Under the pieces are notes generated by a model. The model made no database searches. It saw only the letters and a list, made by a program, of their open reading frames with translations, and was not told the origin of the DNA. The position numbers were made by a program, and so were the translations under genes. Below are positions 50,123-59,371 of a stretch of DNA of 64,000 bases, piece by piece. Within the stretch, counting starts at the first letter, position 1, and the number at the start of each line of letters is the position of its first letter. Source of the stretch: Singulisphaera sp. GP187 (GTDB lineage: Bacteria; Planctomycetota; Phycisphaerae; Phycisphaerales; SM1A02); contig CAMAXY010000003.1 of NCBI GenBank assembly GCA_945862215.1, forward strand, positions 62,001 to 126,000, read 5' to 3'.

Positions 50123-51057
50123 AAACTGGACGCACCATTCCTCAAGCGAAGCGGATCCTCTCCAATCGATTGATGTGGGCGGCTTGTCTTGGCGCGACAA
50201 CAATCGCTGTTCTTGTTCTTTCTGCACTGCTGATCACGATTGCAATCGAAGGAACTGGAGCACTTTCATGGTCTTTCTTGACATCATTCGCTTCGCGTAA
50301 ACCTGCGCAAGCGGGAATCATCGCTCCACTCATGGGCTCGATCTGGGTTTGCGCAATCTGCGCGATCGTTGCGATTCCAGTTGGCATCGGCACTGCAATC
50401 TATCTGGAAGAATATGCGCGTCGCTCGAGAATCAAGAGCCTGATCCAACTGAACATCTCAAACCTTTCTGGCGTGCCAAGCATTGTCTATGGAATCTTGG
50501 CACTCGTCGCATTCGTGCGATTCTTTGGAATTCGATCCGCCGACGATGCCTGGACATTTGGAAATGCAGAAAGTATTTTTTATCTGCAGATTCCATTTGG
50601 TCCAAGCGTGATTGCAGGCGGATTGACGCTCGCATTGGTCGTCCTGCCGATCATGATTATCTCCAGTCAAGAAGCGCTCAGATCTGTTCCGCAATCGCTG
50701 CGTCAAGCTGCCCTTGCGCTTGGATCAACACAGTGGCAAGTTGTTTGGCATGTGACTCTTCCTGCAGCACTTCCGACGATCATGACTGGCGCCATTCTTT
50801 CGATGAGCCGCGCAATCGGCGAAGCGGCACCCCTGCTGGTCATCGGCGGATTCTTGCTTGTCTTTCAAACTCCAGCCAATCTCATGAGTGATTTCACAGT
50901 CCTTCCACTGCAGATTTACAACTGGGCCGGAAGACCACAAAGTGATTTTCACAAGATTGCTGCTGCTGCGATCATTGTCCAACTTGTTGTATTGCTTGCG
51001 TTCAACACGATTGCAATCATCATCCGTCAAAAACTCCAACGACCACTGCAGTCATGA
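50119..51057 (+). CDS. pstA: Phosphate ABC transporter permease PstA
   Basis: Second permease of the phosphate transporter (312 aa), with about six transmembrane helices. The EAA loop [26 protein letters not shown] is typical, and [14 protein letters not shown] is the PstA signature. The ATG at 50119 overlaps the pstC stop by 4 bp, and the stop overlaps pstB by 4 bp, so the three are translationally coupled. An upstream frame from 50074 lies within pstC. Confidence 0.93.
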   Translation: MKTGRTIPQAKRILSNRLMWAACLGATTIAVLVLSALLITIAIEGTGALSWSFLTSFASRKPAQAGIIAPLMGSIWVCAICAIVAIPVGIGTAIYLEEYARRSRIKSLIQLNISNLSGVPSIVYGILALVAFVRFFGIRSADDAWTFGNAESIFYLQIPFGPSVIAGGLTLALVVLPIMIISSQEALRSVPQSLRQAALALGSTQWQVVWHVTLPAALPTIMTGAILSMSRAIGEAAPLLVIGGFLLVFQTPANLMSDFTVLPLQIYNWAGRPQSDFHKIAAAAIIVQLVVLLAFNTIAIIIRQKLQRPLQS

Positions 51058-51917
51058 AGGCCATACCCTCTCCCGAGACGAACATGGAACAACCGACGAC
51101 GACATCCACTTCTCATTCACACTCTGGATCGCCGACGATCGGCGAGCCAATGACACTGCGTAACGACACTGCTATTGAAATGCAAAATTTGTCTGCGTGG
51201 TATTCCAAAAATCAAGTTCTGCACGCAATCGATCTCGATATCGCTGCCAAGCAAGTCTGCGCATTCATCGGGCCATCGGGTTGCGGCAAGAGCACCCTCT
51301 TGCGCTGGCTGAATCGAATGAATGACACAATTCCAGGTGCGCGAGCAACTGGAAAGATAGCACTTCACGGAGTTTCACTGCTCGAGCCAACTCTCGATGT
51401 GGTCGACCTGCGCCGCCGAGTCGGAATGGTTTTTCAAAAGCCAAATCCATTTCCAAAGTCTATTTTCGATAATGTCGCATTCGGACCTCGACTGCACCGC
51501 ATTTATTCACGAACAGATCTCGAAGAATTGGTCGAACAATCACTGCGAGCATCTGCACTTTGGGATGAAGTGAAAGATCGGCTCACAAGTTCGGCGCTTG
51601 GCCTCTCTGGTGGTCAACAGCAAAGACTCTGTATTGCGCGGGCAATCGCGGTCGGCCCTGAACTTCTGCTGATGGACGAGCCTTGTTCGGCCCTCGATCC
51701 CCGATCGACTGCATCCATCGAAGAACTGATTCGCGAATTGCGTGCGACGTACACCATCGTGATCGTTACTCACAATATGCAGCAAGCGTCGCGTGTTTCA
51801 GATACCACCGCCTTCTTCTACGAAGGCAAATTGGTCGAGACTGGACCAACAGATGTCCTTTTCACAACACCCAAAGAACGCCGAACAGAGGACTATGTCA
51901 CAGGTCGATTCGGCTGA
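51054..51917 (+). CDS. pstB: Phosphate ABC transporter ATPase PstB
   Basis: Cytoplasmic ATPase, 287 aa. Walker [20 protein letters not shown] is exactly the PstB form, followed by [24 protein letters not shown], the ABC signature [18 protein letters not shown], Walker [14 protein letters not shown] and VTHNMQQA. The ATG at 51054 adds a ~40-residue Ser/Thr/His-rich N-terminal segment before the ABC domain; ATG 51150 (MTLRND) would give a standard length. Confidence 0.94.
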   Translation: MKAIPSPETNMEQPTTTSTSHSHSGSPTIGEPMTLRNDTAIEMQNLSAWYSKNQVLHAIDLDIAAKQVCAFIGPSGCGKSTLLRWLNRMNDTIPGARATGKIALHGVSLLEPTLDVVDLRRRVGMVFQKPNPFPKSIFDNVAFGPRLHRIYSRTDLEELVEQSLRASALWDEVKDRLTSSALGLSGGQQQRLCIARAIAVGPELLLMDEPCSALDPRSTASIEELIRELRATYTIVIVTHNMQQASRVSDTTAFFYEGKLVETGPTDVLFTTPKERRTEDYVTGRFG

Positions 51918-51937
51918 TTCATACAACGGAGAACACA

Positions 51938-52594
51938 ATGGGAGTCAATTTACAGAATGACATTATCGAACTGCGCAGATCTCTCTTGAGTATGGGTGCG
52001 CTTGTTGAGCAGCGCGTGAACGATGTTGTCGATGCACTCATTGACTCGAACCTTCAAACAGCCGAAGCGGTCCGCCGAGGCGACGACGAAATCGATCAGA
52101 TGGAAGTTTCTATCGAAGCTCAGTGCATGCGCTTGCTTGCGCTGGCGCATCCAGTCGCAACCGACTTGCGTTTCGTCCTTGCTGTCATTCGAATCAGTGG
52201 TGAATTGGAACGTATCGGTGATCTCGCACGCGGCATTGCGAAACGAATCATCAAGCTGAGTCAAGTCGATGCGGTTGAATTGCCATCGTCGCTGATCGAT
52301 CTTGCATTCGGTGCTCGAACAATGCTTTCCGATGTGCTGTCCGCAATGGCGAATGAAGACGCGCAACTTTGCCGTCAAGTTCGGCGCTCCGATCAACGAA
52401 TCGACGACATTCACAAGACCGTTCTGGTTTGGGCGCGCGAGGAAATCCCTAAGAGTGCGGATTCTGCGTCGATGGCGATCGAATTCCTCAGCATTGCCCA
52501 GCGTTTCGAGCGCATTGCAGATCTTGCTTCACATGTTGCGGACGACGTCATCTTCCTGATCGAAGGACGCGTCGTTCGGCATCAACCAGACTGA
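51938..52594 (+). CDS. phoU: Phosphate signalling complex protein PhoU
   Basis: Cytoplasmic regulator linking the Pst transporter to PhoR, 218 aa. Two PhoU repeats, each a three-helix bundle, carry the metal-binding pattern: ISGELERIGDLARGIAKRI at ~80 and IAQRFERIADLASHVADDV near 190 (E-R-I-x-D-x2). The ATG at 51938 has a CGGAG site 8 nt upstream; the longer frame from 51683 lies within pstB. It completes phoB-phoR-pstSCAB-phoU. Confidence 0.94.
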   Translation: MGVNLQNDIIELRRSLLSMGALVEQRVNDVVDALIDSNLQTAEAVRRGDDEIDQMEVSIEAQCMRLLALAHPVATDLRFVLAVIRISGELERIGDLARGIAKRIIKLSQVDAVELPSSLIDLAFGARTMLSDVLSAMANEDAQLCRQVRRSDQRIDDIHKTVLVWAREEIPKSADSASMAIEFLSIAQRFERIADLASHVADDVIFLIEGRVVRHQPD

Positions 52595-52650
52595 GAACCC
52601 CTTTGGGGTACCGGTCCTGAGCCTACTTTTCTTGCAGGAAGCCACTGGAC

Positions 52651-52678
52651 TTGCAGTTTATGGGATTTCGTCTAGACT
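52651..52678 (+). promoter_or_regulatory. Possible rpmH promoter
   Basis: TTGCAG (52651-52656), 16 bp, then TAGACT (52673-52678), which ends 12 nt before the rpmH ATG. A short hairpin ACCCC-TTT-GGGGT at 52597-52609 just after phoU may end the pst transcript. Confidence 0.4.
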
Positions 52679-52690
52679 TCTTGGCTCGCC

Positions 52691-52825
52691 ATGCATTACC
52701 CACATAAAGTCAGCCGAAGAAAGAAAGTTCGAGCAATCGGATTTCTCGCTCGCATGAAGACGAGCGCTGGTCGAAAGATCATCAACCGCAAACGACGGCT
52801 TGGTCGTCGTATCAACCCTCGGTGA
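52691..52825 (+). CDS. rpmH: Large ribosomal subunit protein bL34
   Basis: Very short (44 aa) basic ribosomal protein, MHYPHKVSRRKKVRAIGFLA... with the L34 core R-x2-G-F-L-A-R-M-K-T-x2-G-R-K-x2-x2-R-R. Length and motif are diagnostic: GFLARMKTSAGRKIINRKRR. Normally rpmH is followed by rnpA; here it overlaps the shikimate kinase GTG by 4 bp. No rnpA is found in the window. Too short for most gene callers to score well, but the pattern is unambiguous. Confidence 0.95.
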   Translation: MHYPHKVSRRKKVRAIGFLARMKTSAGRKIINRKRRLGRRINPR

Positions 52826-53403
52826 TTCCCTCTCCCGCTGCGCCCCTGCGAGGAATTGTCCTCATCGGAATGCGCGGTGTCGGAAAGACCACCGTCGGAG
52901 AGTTGGTTGCGAAATACTTCAATTCATCCTTTTGCGATCTCGACGCTTTAGCGTTGAGTTTCTTGGGCGCATCATCAGTTCGCGATGTCTTTCAAACTCA
53001 GGGCGAACAAATCTGGCGCGATGCGGAAAGTGCTGCTCTTCGCAAATTTTTCCAATCAGACGCGCTGCTGCAACCACAAGACTCATCCACGCTTTCTCCA
53101 TCCATTCTTGCTATCGGCGGCGGTGCGCCTGCCAATCCTTCTTGCATACCACTCATCCAAGATGCTCGAAAAACAGGATGGCGCATTGTGTTGATGACTT
53201 CACCGATTGATGTGCTTGTGAAGCGACTGAGCAATGATTTGGGTGATCGAGCAGCGTTGACAGAACATCCACTCGCCGAGGAACTCGCTCAACTCACACG
53301 AGAACGAGCCGTTTTCTATTCCACCTTGGCGGATACGGAGGTCGATGGATCATCCGATCCTGCGGTTGTCTGCGCTGCAATTGCGGCGCTCGCTTTTAAC
53401 TGA
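52822..53403 (+). CDS. aroK: Shikimate kinase
   Basis: Phosphorylates shikimate in aromatic amino acid synthesis. The 193-aa P-loop protein has GMRGVGKTTVGELVA near residue 16, then the DLDALALSF region (D of the D-x-D motif), SAALRKFF, and AIGGGAPANPSC (G-G-G substrate loop). It lies directly after rpmH, GTG overlapping by 4 bp, an unusual partner. The last 88 bp overlap the 3' end of rnc on the other strand. Confidence 0.85.
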   Translation: MIPSPAAPLRGIVLIGMRGVGKTTVGELVAKYFNSSFCDLDALALSFLGASSVRDVFQTQGEQIWRDAESAALRKFFQSDALLQPQDSSTLSPSILAIGGGAPANPSCIPLIQDARKTGWRIVLMTSPIDVLVKRLSNDLGDRAALTEHPLAEELAQLTRERAVFYSTLADTEVDGSSDPAVVCAAIAALAFN

Positions 53404-54137
53404 TTCGCAAGCGCAATTCCCCACGTGATTCTGACATTGGGCTCTTCACCATCGGCATAGCCGAGTTCACGAAGTGCCAACAGCGCGGCAGCTTGCTCTG
53501 CGCTCTTCTTGTTCAATCCCCAACAACTGGCAAATCGCCGACGCCCAACTTCCACGCATATTTCAAAGGCTTTTGCATGATCTGGCCCCTTCTGATCAAT
53601 CACCAAATAGTTCGGCGTTCCTTCTTCCATCGACTGCGCAACTTGTTGAAGCACGCTCTTGAAATTCATCTGATGCCCCATTCTTTCGGTCAAGTCAACA
53701 TGTGGTTCGACGAATCGAAGAATGAATCGACGCGCGCATTCCATTCCTCCATCGAGATACACCGCAGCAATCAGCGCTTCGAAAACAGAACCCGCAATCG
53801 ATGAAGGAATCGCAGAACCTGCAAATCCTTTTCCCAAGACAACGAGTGACACAACTCCAGCTTCGTTGGCATACTCAGCGCACTTCAATCGACTGACGAG
53901 GTATGACTTGATCTTGGTTAATTCACCTTCGTCTGCATCCGGATAACGCGCGTACAAGTGATCGCAGACCACAAGACCCAGCACACTATCACCCAGCAAC
54001 TCGAGTCTCTCATTGCTCTCGATACGCTGCGAGACAAATGAAGCATGCGTCAATGCGCATTTGATTAATGATGGGTTTGCAAAGACATGCCCCACGGCGC
54101 TCTCAACCTGCTGCCTGACGGAATCATCAATTGTCAC
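53316..54137 (-). CDS. rnc: Ribonuclease III
   Basis: Cleaves double-stranded RNA in rRNA processing. The 273-aa protein has the catalytic signature NERLELLGDSVLGLVV near residue 42, and the downstream metal ligand in SVFEALIAAVYLD. The dsRNA-binding domain follows (MNFKSVLQQVAQSMEEGTPNYLVID, residues ~160-230), and a C-terminal Ala/Ser-rich tail is encoded in the overlap with aroK. GTG start at 54137. Three tandem TTGACA-containing units lie 33-68 bp upstream. Confidence 0.94.
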   Translation of the reverse strand: MTIDDSVRQQVESAVGHVFANPSLIKCALTHASFVSQRIESNERLELLGDSVLGLVVCDHLYARYPDADEGELTKIKSYLVSRLKCAEYANEAGVVSLVVLGKGFAGSAIPSSIAGSVFEALIAAVYLDGGMECARRFILRFVEPHVDLTERMGHQMNFKSVLQQVAQSMEEGTPNYLVIDQKGPDHAKAFEICVEVGRRRFASCWGLNKKSAEQAAALLALRELGYADGEEPNVRITWGIALANQLKASAAIAAQTTAGSDDPSTSVSAKVE

Positions 54138-54169
54138 GGGGTCCTCTGCAATGCATAAATTGTCTGAAG

Positions 54170-54205
54170 AGTGTCAAGAAAAGTGTCAAGAAGAGTGTCA
54201 AAGGA
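54170..54205. repeat. 12-bp tandem repeat upstream of rnc
   Basis: AGTGTCAAGAAA, AGTGTCAAGAAG and AGTGTCAAAGGA at 54170, 54182 and 54194. On the rnc strand each carries TTGACA, giving three -35-like elements 12 bp apart. Confidence 0.85.
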
Positions 54206-54244
54206 AGCGGAAGATTGTGCGCAAACGATCACGAGGATCGAAGA

Positions 54245-54634
54245 TTACTTCTCGGGTCCGAAGTAACCACTCCCAAGATGGGCCGTCAAGCGCGAGGCAT
54301 CGAGCGGCGAATGAAAACTCTGAAAAGTCGCAGCCATTCTGCGCGGACCGTGGTCGCCATCTTCATCAAAGATGCGGACAACACGAGCCTTGGACCGAAT
54401 CGAAGTCAAAAGACCAGGAAGGTGAAGTTCAATTTCAACACTGGAACCCTCCTCGAGAGGTTCATCAAGTTCGAAACGCAATCCATTGAGCGAAATGTCA
54501 TAGGCATGACCCTCAAATTCCGTGTGTTCTGGCGTTGTTTTTTCGGGAGCGATAACCACTCGGGTATATCCAGTCATCGGGGCAAATCTATCAGCCGCCC
54601 GGCGATTTTCTTCATGAATGAGTGTTCCGACCAT
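54245..54634 (-). CDS. PilZ-domain protein
   Basis: Small 129-aa protein that is mainly a PilZ domain, a c-di-GMP receptor fold. The N-terminal ENRRAADRFAP (R-R-x3-R type) is followed by DISLNGLRFELDEPL (D/N-x-S-x2-G), the two motifs that contact c-di-GMP. No catalytic partner domain. The ATG at 54634 follows GATAAT by 9 nt. An upstream frame to 54868 overlaps ilvC. It may control motility or envelope functions. Confidence 0.82.
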   Translation of the reverse strand: MVGTLIHEENRRAADRFAPMTGYTRVVIAPEKTTPEHTEFEGHAYDISLNGLRFELDEPLEEGSSVEIELHLPGLLTSIRSKARVVRIFDEDGDHGPRRMAATFQSFHSPLDASRLTAHLGSGYFGPEK

Positions 54635-54643
54635 TGTCACTTT

Positions 54644-54649
54644 ATTATC
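54644..54649 (-). promoter_or_regulatory. -10-like GATAAT 9 nt before the PilZ gene
   Basis: GATAAT on the minus strand (five of six consensus bases) ends 9 nt before the ATG at 54634; no Shine-Dalgarno. Confidence 0.4.
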
Positions 54650-54760
54650 GTCCAATATTTGAGGAGATCTTGAATTATGCAAACACAACGCATCGACACT
54701 CTGAATATGACATTGAATTTCAAGAATGCAAATCAAACCGTTCTTTGATAGGATTTTTAT

Positions 54761-55789
54761 GTGATTAGTAGCGAAATTGTTGCAAATTCCGAACTCATTT
54801 ATGGGGCAGAAGTCATTTCTGACAAAAGAGTTGCGGTGATTGGCTATGGAAATCAAGGTCGTGCGCACGCGCTGAACCTTCGAGAGAGTGGAATTTCAGT
54901 CATCATCGGCGGTCGAATTGGATCGATTTCCTGCGCGCAAGCTCTCGCCGATGGATTCCAAGCCCAAGATCACCTCCAAGCCGTTGCCGAAGCGGACCTT
55001 GTGATTGTCTCCCTCCCAGACGAAGTTCATGGGGCCGTCTGTCCGACCTTGTTCGAGGCTATGAACCCCACAGCAGTTATGGGTTTTTTGCACGGTTTTT
55101 CTGTGCATTTTGGACAATTCAAGCCGCCGAAAGATCGTGCAATTGTGCTCGTTGCACCAAAGGGACCAGGCACAGCGCTGCGCGAGCGATTTCTGCAAGG
55201 AATGGGAATTCCAAGTCTGCTCGCTGTGCATCATGGAGGCGAAAATCCCAAACAAACTGAGGCGATTGCAATTGGTTGGGCGCACGGCATTGGCAGCGGT
55301 CGAGCTGGGATCATTCGTACAACTTTTCGCGATGAAACTGAGACGGATTTGTTTGGTGAACAAACTGTTCTCTGCGGTGGATTGACCGAGCTCATTCGCA
55401 GTGCGTACGAGATCTTGGTTGAAGAGGGATATCCCCCGCTCTTGGCGTACACCGAATGCTGCCATGAAGTGAAGCAAATTGCGGACTTGATTTGTGATCG
55501 TGGAATTGCAGGAATGAGCTCGGCGATTTCGGGGACTGCGCGATTTGGCGCGATCGATGCAGGTCCACGAGTGATCGATTCATCCGTGCGAGCGCGAATG
55601 AAGGATGTCCTTCGAGATATTCAGAGCGGCGAGTTTGCGAAGCGGATCATTGCCGATGCACACCAGGGTTCTCCAAGAGTGATTGCAGATCGAACTGCTG
55701 CCGCGAATCATCCGATGGAAGATGCGGGTCGACAACTGCGTGCGATGCTGCCGTGGCTGAAGAACGTTGACGGCACAAAGTCACCGTAA
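54761..55789 (+). CDS. ilvC: Ketol-acid reductoisomerase
   Basis: Converts acetolactate or acetohydroxybutyrate to dihydroxy acids in branched-chain synthesis. The 342-aa class I enzyme has VIGYGNQGRAHALNL (Rossmann), GFLHGFSVHFGQF, VLVAPKGPGTALRERF, then DLFGEQTVLCGG (metal ligands) and YTECCHEVKQI. Start: GTG at 54761 with AGGA 8-9 nt upstream. ilvB/ilvN are not in the window. Confidence 0.95.
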   Translation: MISSEIVANSELIYGAEVISDKRVAVIGYGNQGRAHALNLRESGISVIIGGRIGSISCAQALADGFQAQDHLQAVAEADLVIVSLPDEVHGAVCPTLFEAMNPTAVMGFLHGFSVHFGQFKPPKDRAIVLVAPKGPGTALRERFLQGMGIPSLLAVHHGGENPKQTEAIAIGWAHGIGSGRAGIIRTTFRDETETDLFGEQTVLCGGLTELIRSAYEILVEEGYPPLLAYTECCHEVKQIADLICDRGIAGMSSAISGTARFGAIDAGPRVIDSSVRARMKDVLRDIQSGEFAKRIIADAHQGSPRVIADRTAAANHPMEDAGRQLRAMLPWLKNVDGTKSP

Positions 55790-55807
55790 ATTGCCGATAG
55801 ACCAACC

Positions 55808-56689
55808 ATGACCCCATTTGATGCTCTCATACTTGGAATTGTCGAAGGAATCACTGAATATTTGCCTGTCAGTTCGACTGGACATTTGATCTTGGTTTCG
55901 CGTTGGCTTGGATTGGCTGGCAGCGAAGAGGCAAGAAAATCAATCGATACTTTTAATATTGTCGTGCAAGGAGCGGCAGTTCTTGCGGTGCTTGGGCTCT
56001 ATCGATTTGATGTTCTGCGCATGATTCGAGCGATGCTCGCATCGGTTCGTTTGCGACGTGAATCCGAAACGCATCGACGTGATTTGCGCTTGGCACGCAA
56101 TCTTTTTCTTTCGTTTCTCCCTGCGGCGATCATTGGCAAGACATTGGGCGATTGGTTTGAGGCGCGATTCTTTGCGCCAGGTCCTGTGATTACTGCACTT
56201 GCTCTTGGCGGAGTTGTGATGATCGCACTTGCGCCGTGGGTGCGCGCGCGCGCTCGAAACGCATCGGAGACTGGGCGCGACGGATCATCGCTGACCATTC
56301 CAGCGGCGCTTGGAATTGGGCTTATGCAGTGCCTCGCGCTTTTTCCAGGAACAAGCAGATCGATGGTGACAATTCTTGGATCACTTGCAACTGGTATGGC
56401 TCCCCGCGAAGCCGCGAAATATTCTTTTCTGCTGGCGCTACCAACGCTCGGCGCCGCGTGCGCATACAAATCACTTGGACTTATCAAGACCGGCGGCATG
56501 ATCGAACAACTCGGCGGCTGGATGCCGATGACGATTGGTTTAATCGCTGCATTCATCAGCGCAGCGCTGAGTGTGTATTGGCTCGTCGGCTATCTCGGCC
56601 GTGGTGGATTCGCGCTCTTTGGCTGGTGGAGAGTTTCGCTCGCCGCAGTCGTGTGCTTGGGACTTTATCAAGGCTGGGTTCATTTTTAA
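55808..56689 (+). CDS. uppP: Undecaprenyl-diphosphatase
   Basis: Integral membrane phosphatase recycling undecaprenyl-PP to the monophosphate carrier. The 293-aa protein has the catalytic signature GIVEGITEYLPVSSTGHLIL at the N-terminus and, near residue 180, LFPGTSRSMVTILGSLATGM with the second conserved Arg/Ser motif. Six to eight transmembrane helices. Lies 18 bp after ilvC on the same strand, possibly co-transcribed. Confidence 0.95.
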   Translation: MTPFDALILGIVEGITEYLPVSSTGHLILVSRWLGLAGSEEARKSIDTFNIVVQGAAVLAVLGLYRFDVLRMIRAMLASVRLRRESETHRRDLRLARNLFLSFLPAAIIGKTLGDWFEARFFAPGPVITALALGGVVMIALAPWVRARARNASETGRDGSSLTIPAALGIGLMQCLALFPGTSRSMVTILGSLATGMAPREAAKYSFLLALPTLGAACAYKSLGLIKTGGMIEQLGGWMPMTIGLIAAFISAALSVYWLVGYLGRGGFALFGWWRVSLAAVVCLGLYQGWVHF

Positions 56690-56731
56690 TCCGCTTGCGT
56701 TTGAAGTAAGGGCAGAGAAACACAATTCGCC

Positions 56732-56737
56732 TATTCT
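56732..56737 (+). promoter_or_regulatory. -10-like TATTCT 6 nt before the GTG at 56744
   Basis: TATTCT ends 6 nt before the GTG start; no Shine-Dalgarno. Confidence 0.4.
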
Positions 56738-56743
56738 GCAATC

Positions 56744-57259
56744 GTGTCCTCATACGTCCAACTCATTCTTGGCTTGAGAAGCCTTGCGATCAAGATCGTT
56801 ATATTCATCGTTCTCGCAGGACTTTTTGCGTGGTTTGTTGGTGGATCGATTTTTCCAGGATCGCAAGTCGTCAATTCCCCCGCATTCGAATGGCAAGGAT
56901 CGAAGTGGCATGCGCAAGTCACTGGGAATGGTCGCGGACCTTCTGCTGTGCAGTGGAAGCTGATTCGCGTTGACGAAAAAGGAAACGATTCGGTTGCCGA
57001 TTTGAGCGTCACGGGAATTTGGAGAAATCTTCAAGGACCTCTGATCCAATCTGGGTCCATGATGTTCGGCATCGAGAGCGAACAGAAAAATATCACAACT
57101 TGGTGGAGTGCGATGATCGATTCGCAAGGACGGATTGCAACGCATCAGTGGAATAATCAGCAGGAACTTTTTACAGCGCTCGGCACATCTGCTGTTGGTG
57201 CAACGTCAGCTGTCACCCCCGCTGAAACGCCAGCTGAAACGCCAGCTCAATCAAAGTGA
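56744..57259 (+). CDS. Single-pass membrane protein of unknown function
   Basis: A 171-aa protein with one N-terminal transmembrane helix (IKIVIFIVLAGLFAWFVGG) and a ~110-residue outer domain rich in Trp and Gly (AFEWQGSKWHAQVTGNGRG). The C-terminus is a short Thr-Pro-Ala-Glu repeat (TPAETPAETPA). I recognise no family. The GTG start is chosen because it begins the hydrophobic helix and follows a -10-like element. Convergent with ligA, 14 bp apart. Confidence 0.6.
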   Translation: MSSYVQLILGLRSLAIKIVIFIVLAGLFAWFVGGSIFPGSQVVNSPAFEWQGSKWHAQVTGNGRGPSAVQWKLIRVDEKGNDSVADLSVTGIWRNLQGPLIQSGSMMFGIESEQKNITTWWSAMIDSQGRIATHQWNNQQELFTALGTSAVGATSAVTPAETPAETPAQSK

Positions 57260-57273
57260 TCGTGGAGTGAAGT

Positions 57274-59361
57274 TCAGGATTGCGAAGACGAATCGAGTGC
57301 CTCTCGAAGACGAGCTTCATCCCACACGTCGACGCCCAACTCCTGCGCACGTGAGAGCTTTGAACCTGCTTCCGCGCCAGCGATCAAGATATGCGTCTTC
57401 GCCGAAACACTGCCGCTGATCTTTGCACCGCGCTGTTCAAGCAATTCGGTCAGCGCACGACGGTCGAATGATGCGAGTGTTCCAGTTAATACGATTGTTT
57501 TTCCACGAAACGGATCGGAATCATCTGCAGCTGCAGAAACCAAAGAAACCAAGCGGTATTCCTTGCTTTTCATATCGACCCCACACTCTGTAAGTCGCCG
57601 AAAAGTCTCGCGCATCACAGGGTCTGAAAAATCGCGCGTCAGCGCAGCCGCAGTGATCTCTCCAATATCGTCAAGTGCTTGCAAATCATGCGTTGTGGCA
57701 GCCATCAACGCATCTGAGTCTGGATAGTTGCGCGCAAGCATCTTCGATGCACTCGTTCCCAGATGTCGAATCCCTAGCGCAGCAAGGACTCTCGCCAATC
57801 CGCGCCCACGCGCTTCGTTGGCGCTTGCGATAATCGCATCGACGGTCTTTTCCCCGATGCGGCGCTGAACGACTTTCCCAGATTTGTTGACGCTCTCGGA
57901 TTCGAGTTTCGCCATTGTCTCGCGTGGCAATCGAAACAGATCCGCAAAGTGCGAAACGATCTTCGCTTCGACAAGTTGTTCGATCAATCGCTCGCCTAGA
58001 CCTTCGATTGCCATTTGGTCGCGACCCACAAACCACTTCAGTCGTTCGAGAAATTGCGCAGGACAATTTGTATTTGCGCAGAAAAGTTTTGGTCCTTCTT
58101 GAATGATTGGCCCACCGCATGAAGGACACTCAGTTGGAGGCTCGATCGGGCGTTCCGTTCCCACGCGCGCACTCAGCACAGGAGCGACAACTTGCGGAAT
58201 AACTTCTCCTGCTTTTTCAACCTCAACTCGATCTCCGATTCGAATATCTTTTCTGCGGATTTCTTCTATGTTGTGCAGCGTCGCATGGGAAACCTTCGAA
58301 CCCGAAACAACAACGGGTTCCATCGTTGCCCTGGGCGTCAGAGTTCCACCCTTGCCGACTTGCCACTCGACGTGCACCAACGTGGTCACCTCGCGTTGAG
58401 CGGGATACTTGAATGCAACAATCCAACGCGGACTCTTCTCCGTAACTCCAAGCATTTCCTGCTCTGCAAAATTATCTACGCGAACCACCATTCCATCAAC
58501 ACCAAATGGAAGCGTTGCTCTCTGAGATGCAAAGGACTCGATTGCAGCGATGGCGTCGTCAGGGCTTGCACATTGAACAGAAAGATCATTCACAGGAATG
58601 TGCCACTCTTTCAGTGCTGCAATAAATTCGCTGTGGCTGTCAATTTGTGGACCGCCAATACTTTCGCCACGACCATGCGCAATGAATGCAAGCCTGCGCG
58701 ATGCGGCAACACCAGGATCGAGACTCTTGATCGTTCCTGCAGTCGCATTTCTTGCATTGGCGAGCAGCGGTTCATCACGCAAAGCGCGCTCTGCATTAAT
58801 GCGGTGAAATTCCGCATTCGGCATATAGATTTCGCCTCGAACTTCCAGTACATCAGGTAACGCAAGCGATCGTTTTCCCGTGCGCGAAAGTCGTAAAGGC
58901 ACAGCCCGAATCGCACGCACATTTTCAGTGACATCATTACCAATCTCTCCATCTCCACGAGTCGCCGCATATTCCAAAACCCCTTTCACATAGCGCAAAC
59001 TGACTGCAACTCCGTCAATTTTTGGATCCGCAATCAAATGCGGCGAATGACCGAGCGTCTTCTCGCAGCGTGCAGCCCATGCGCGAAATCCTTCCATGTC
59101 ATAAGTATTGTCGATCGACTGCATCGGGCGTCGATGCGTGATCGGCAAGAATCCTTCGATGGGTTTCCCACCCACGCGCTTGGTCGGACTGGCGGGATCT
59201 TCGAGTTCAGGGAATTTTTCTTCCAGCGCTGCGAGTTCGCGCAGTAAACGGTCATACTCCGAATCTGGCATCAACGATTCTGCATCGACGTAATACGCAG
59301 CATTCGCACGATTGAGGAGTTCGCGAAGTTCTTCAACCTTTGACTTGGCGAGTTGATCCAT
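57274..59361 (-). CDS. ligA: NAD-dependent DNA ligase LigA
   Basis: Joins nicks using NAD+. The 695-aa protein has the Ia domain (YDRLLRELAALEEKFPEL), the adenylated lysine in PKIDGVAVSLRY near residue 115, the four-Cys zinc finger (CPSCGG, CANTNCPAQ), helix-hairpin-helix repeats (EGLGERLIEQLV) and a C-terminal BRCT domain (GKTIVLTGTLASFDRRAL). All domains are in the canonical order. It is minus strand, followed by a hotdog-like gene upstream. Confidence 0.96.
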   Translation of the reverse strand: MDQLAKSKVEELRELLNRANAAYYVDAESLMPDSEYDRLLRELAALEEKFPELEDPASPTKRVGGKPIEGFLPITHRRPMQSIDNTYDMEGFRAWAARCEKTLGHSPHLIADPKIDGVAVSLRYVKGVLEYAATRGDGEIGNDVTENVRAIRAVPLRLSRTGKRSLALPDVLEVRGEIYMPNAEFHRINAERALRDEPLLANARNATAGTIKSLDPGVAASRRLAFIAHGRGESIGGPQIDSHSEFIAALKEWHIPVNDLSVQCASPDDAIAAIESFASQRATLPFGVDGMVVRVDNFAEQEMLGVTEKSPRWIVAFKYPAQREVTTLVHVEWQVGKGGTLTPRATMEPVVVSGSKVSHATLHNIEEIRRKDIRIGDRVEVEKAGEVIPQVVAPVLSARVGTERPIEPPTECPSCGGPIIQEGPKLFCANTNCPAQFLERLKWFVGRDQMAIEGLGERLIEQLVEAKIVSHFADLFRLPRETMAKLESESVNKSGKVVQRRIGEKTVDAIIASANEARGRGLARVLAALGIRHLGTSASKMLARNYPDSDALMAATTHDLQALDDIGEITAAALTRDFSDPVMRETFRRLTECGVDMKSKEYRLVSLVSAAADDSDPFRGKTIVLTGTLASFDRRALTELLEQRGAKISGSVSAKTHILIAGAEAGSKLSRAQELGVDVWDEARLREALDSSSQS

Positions 59362-59371
59362 CAGAGAAAGA

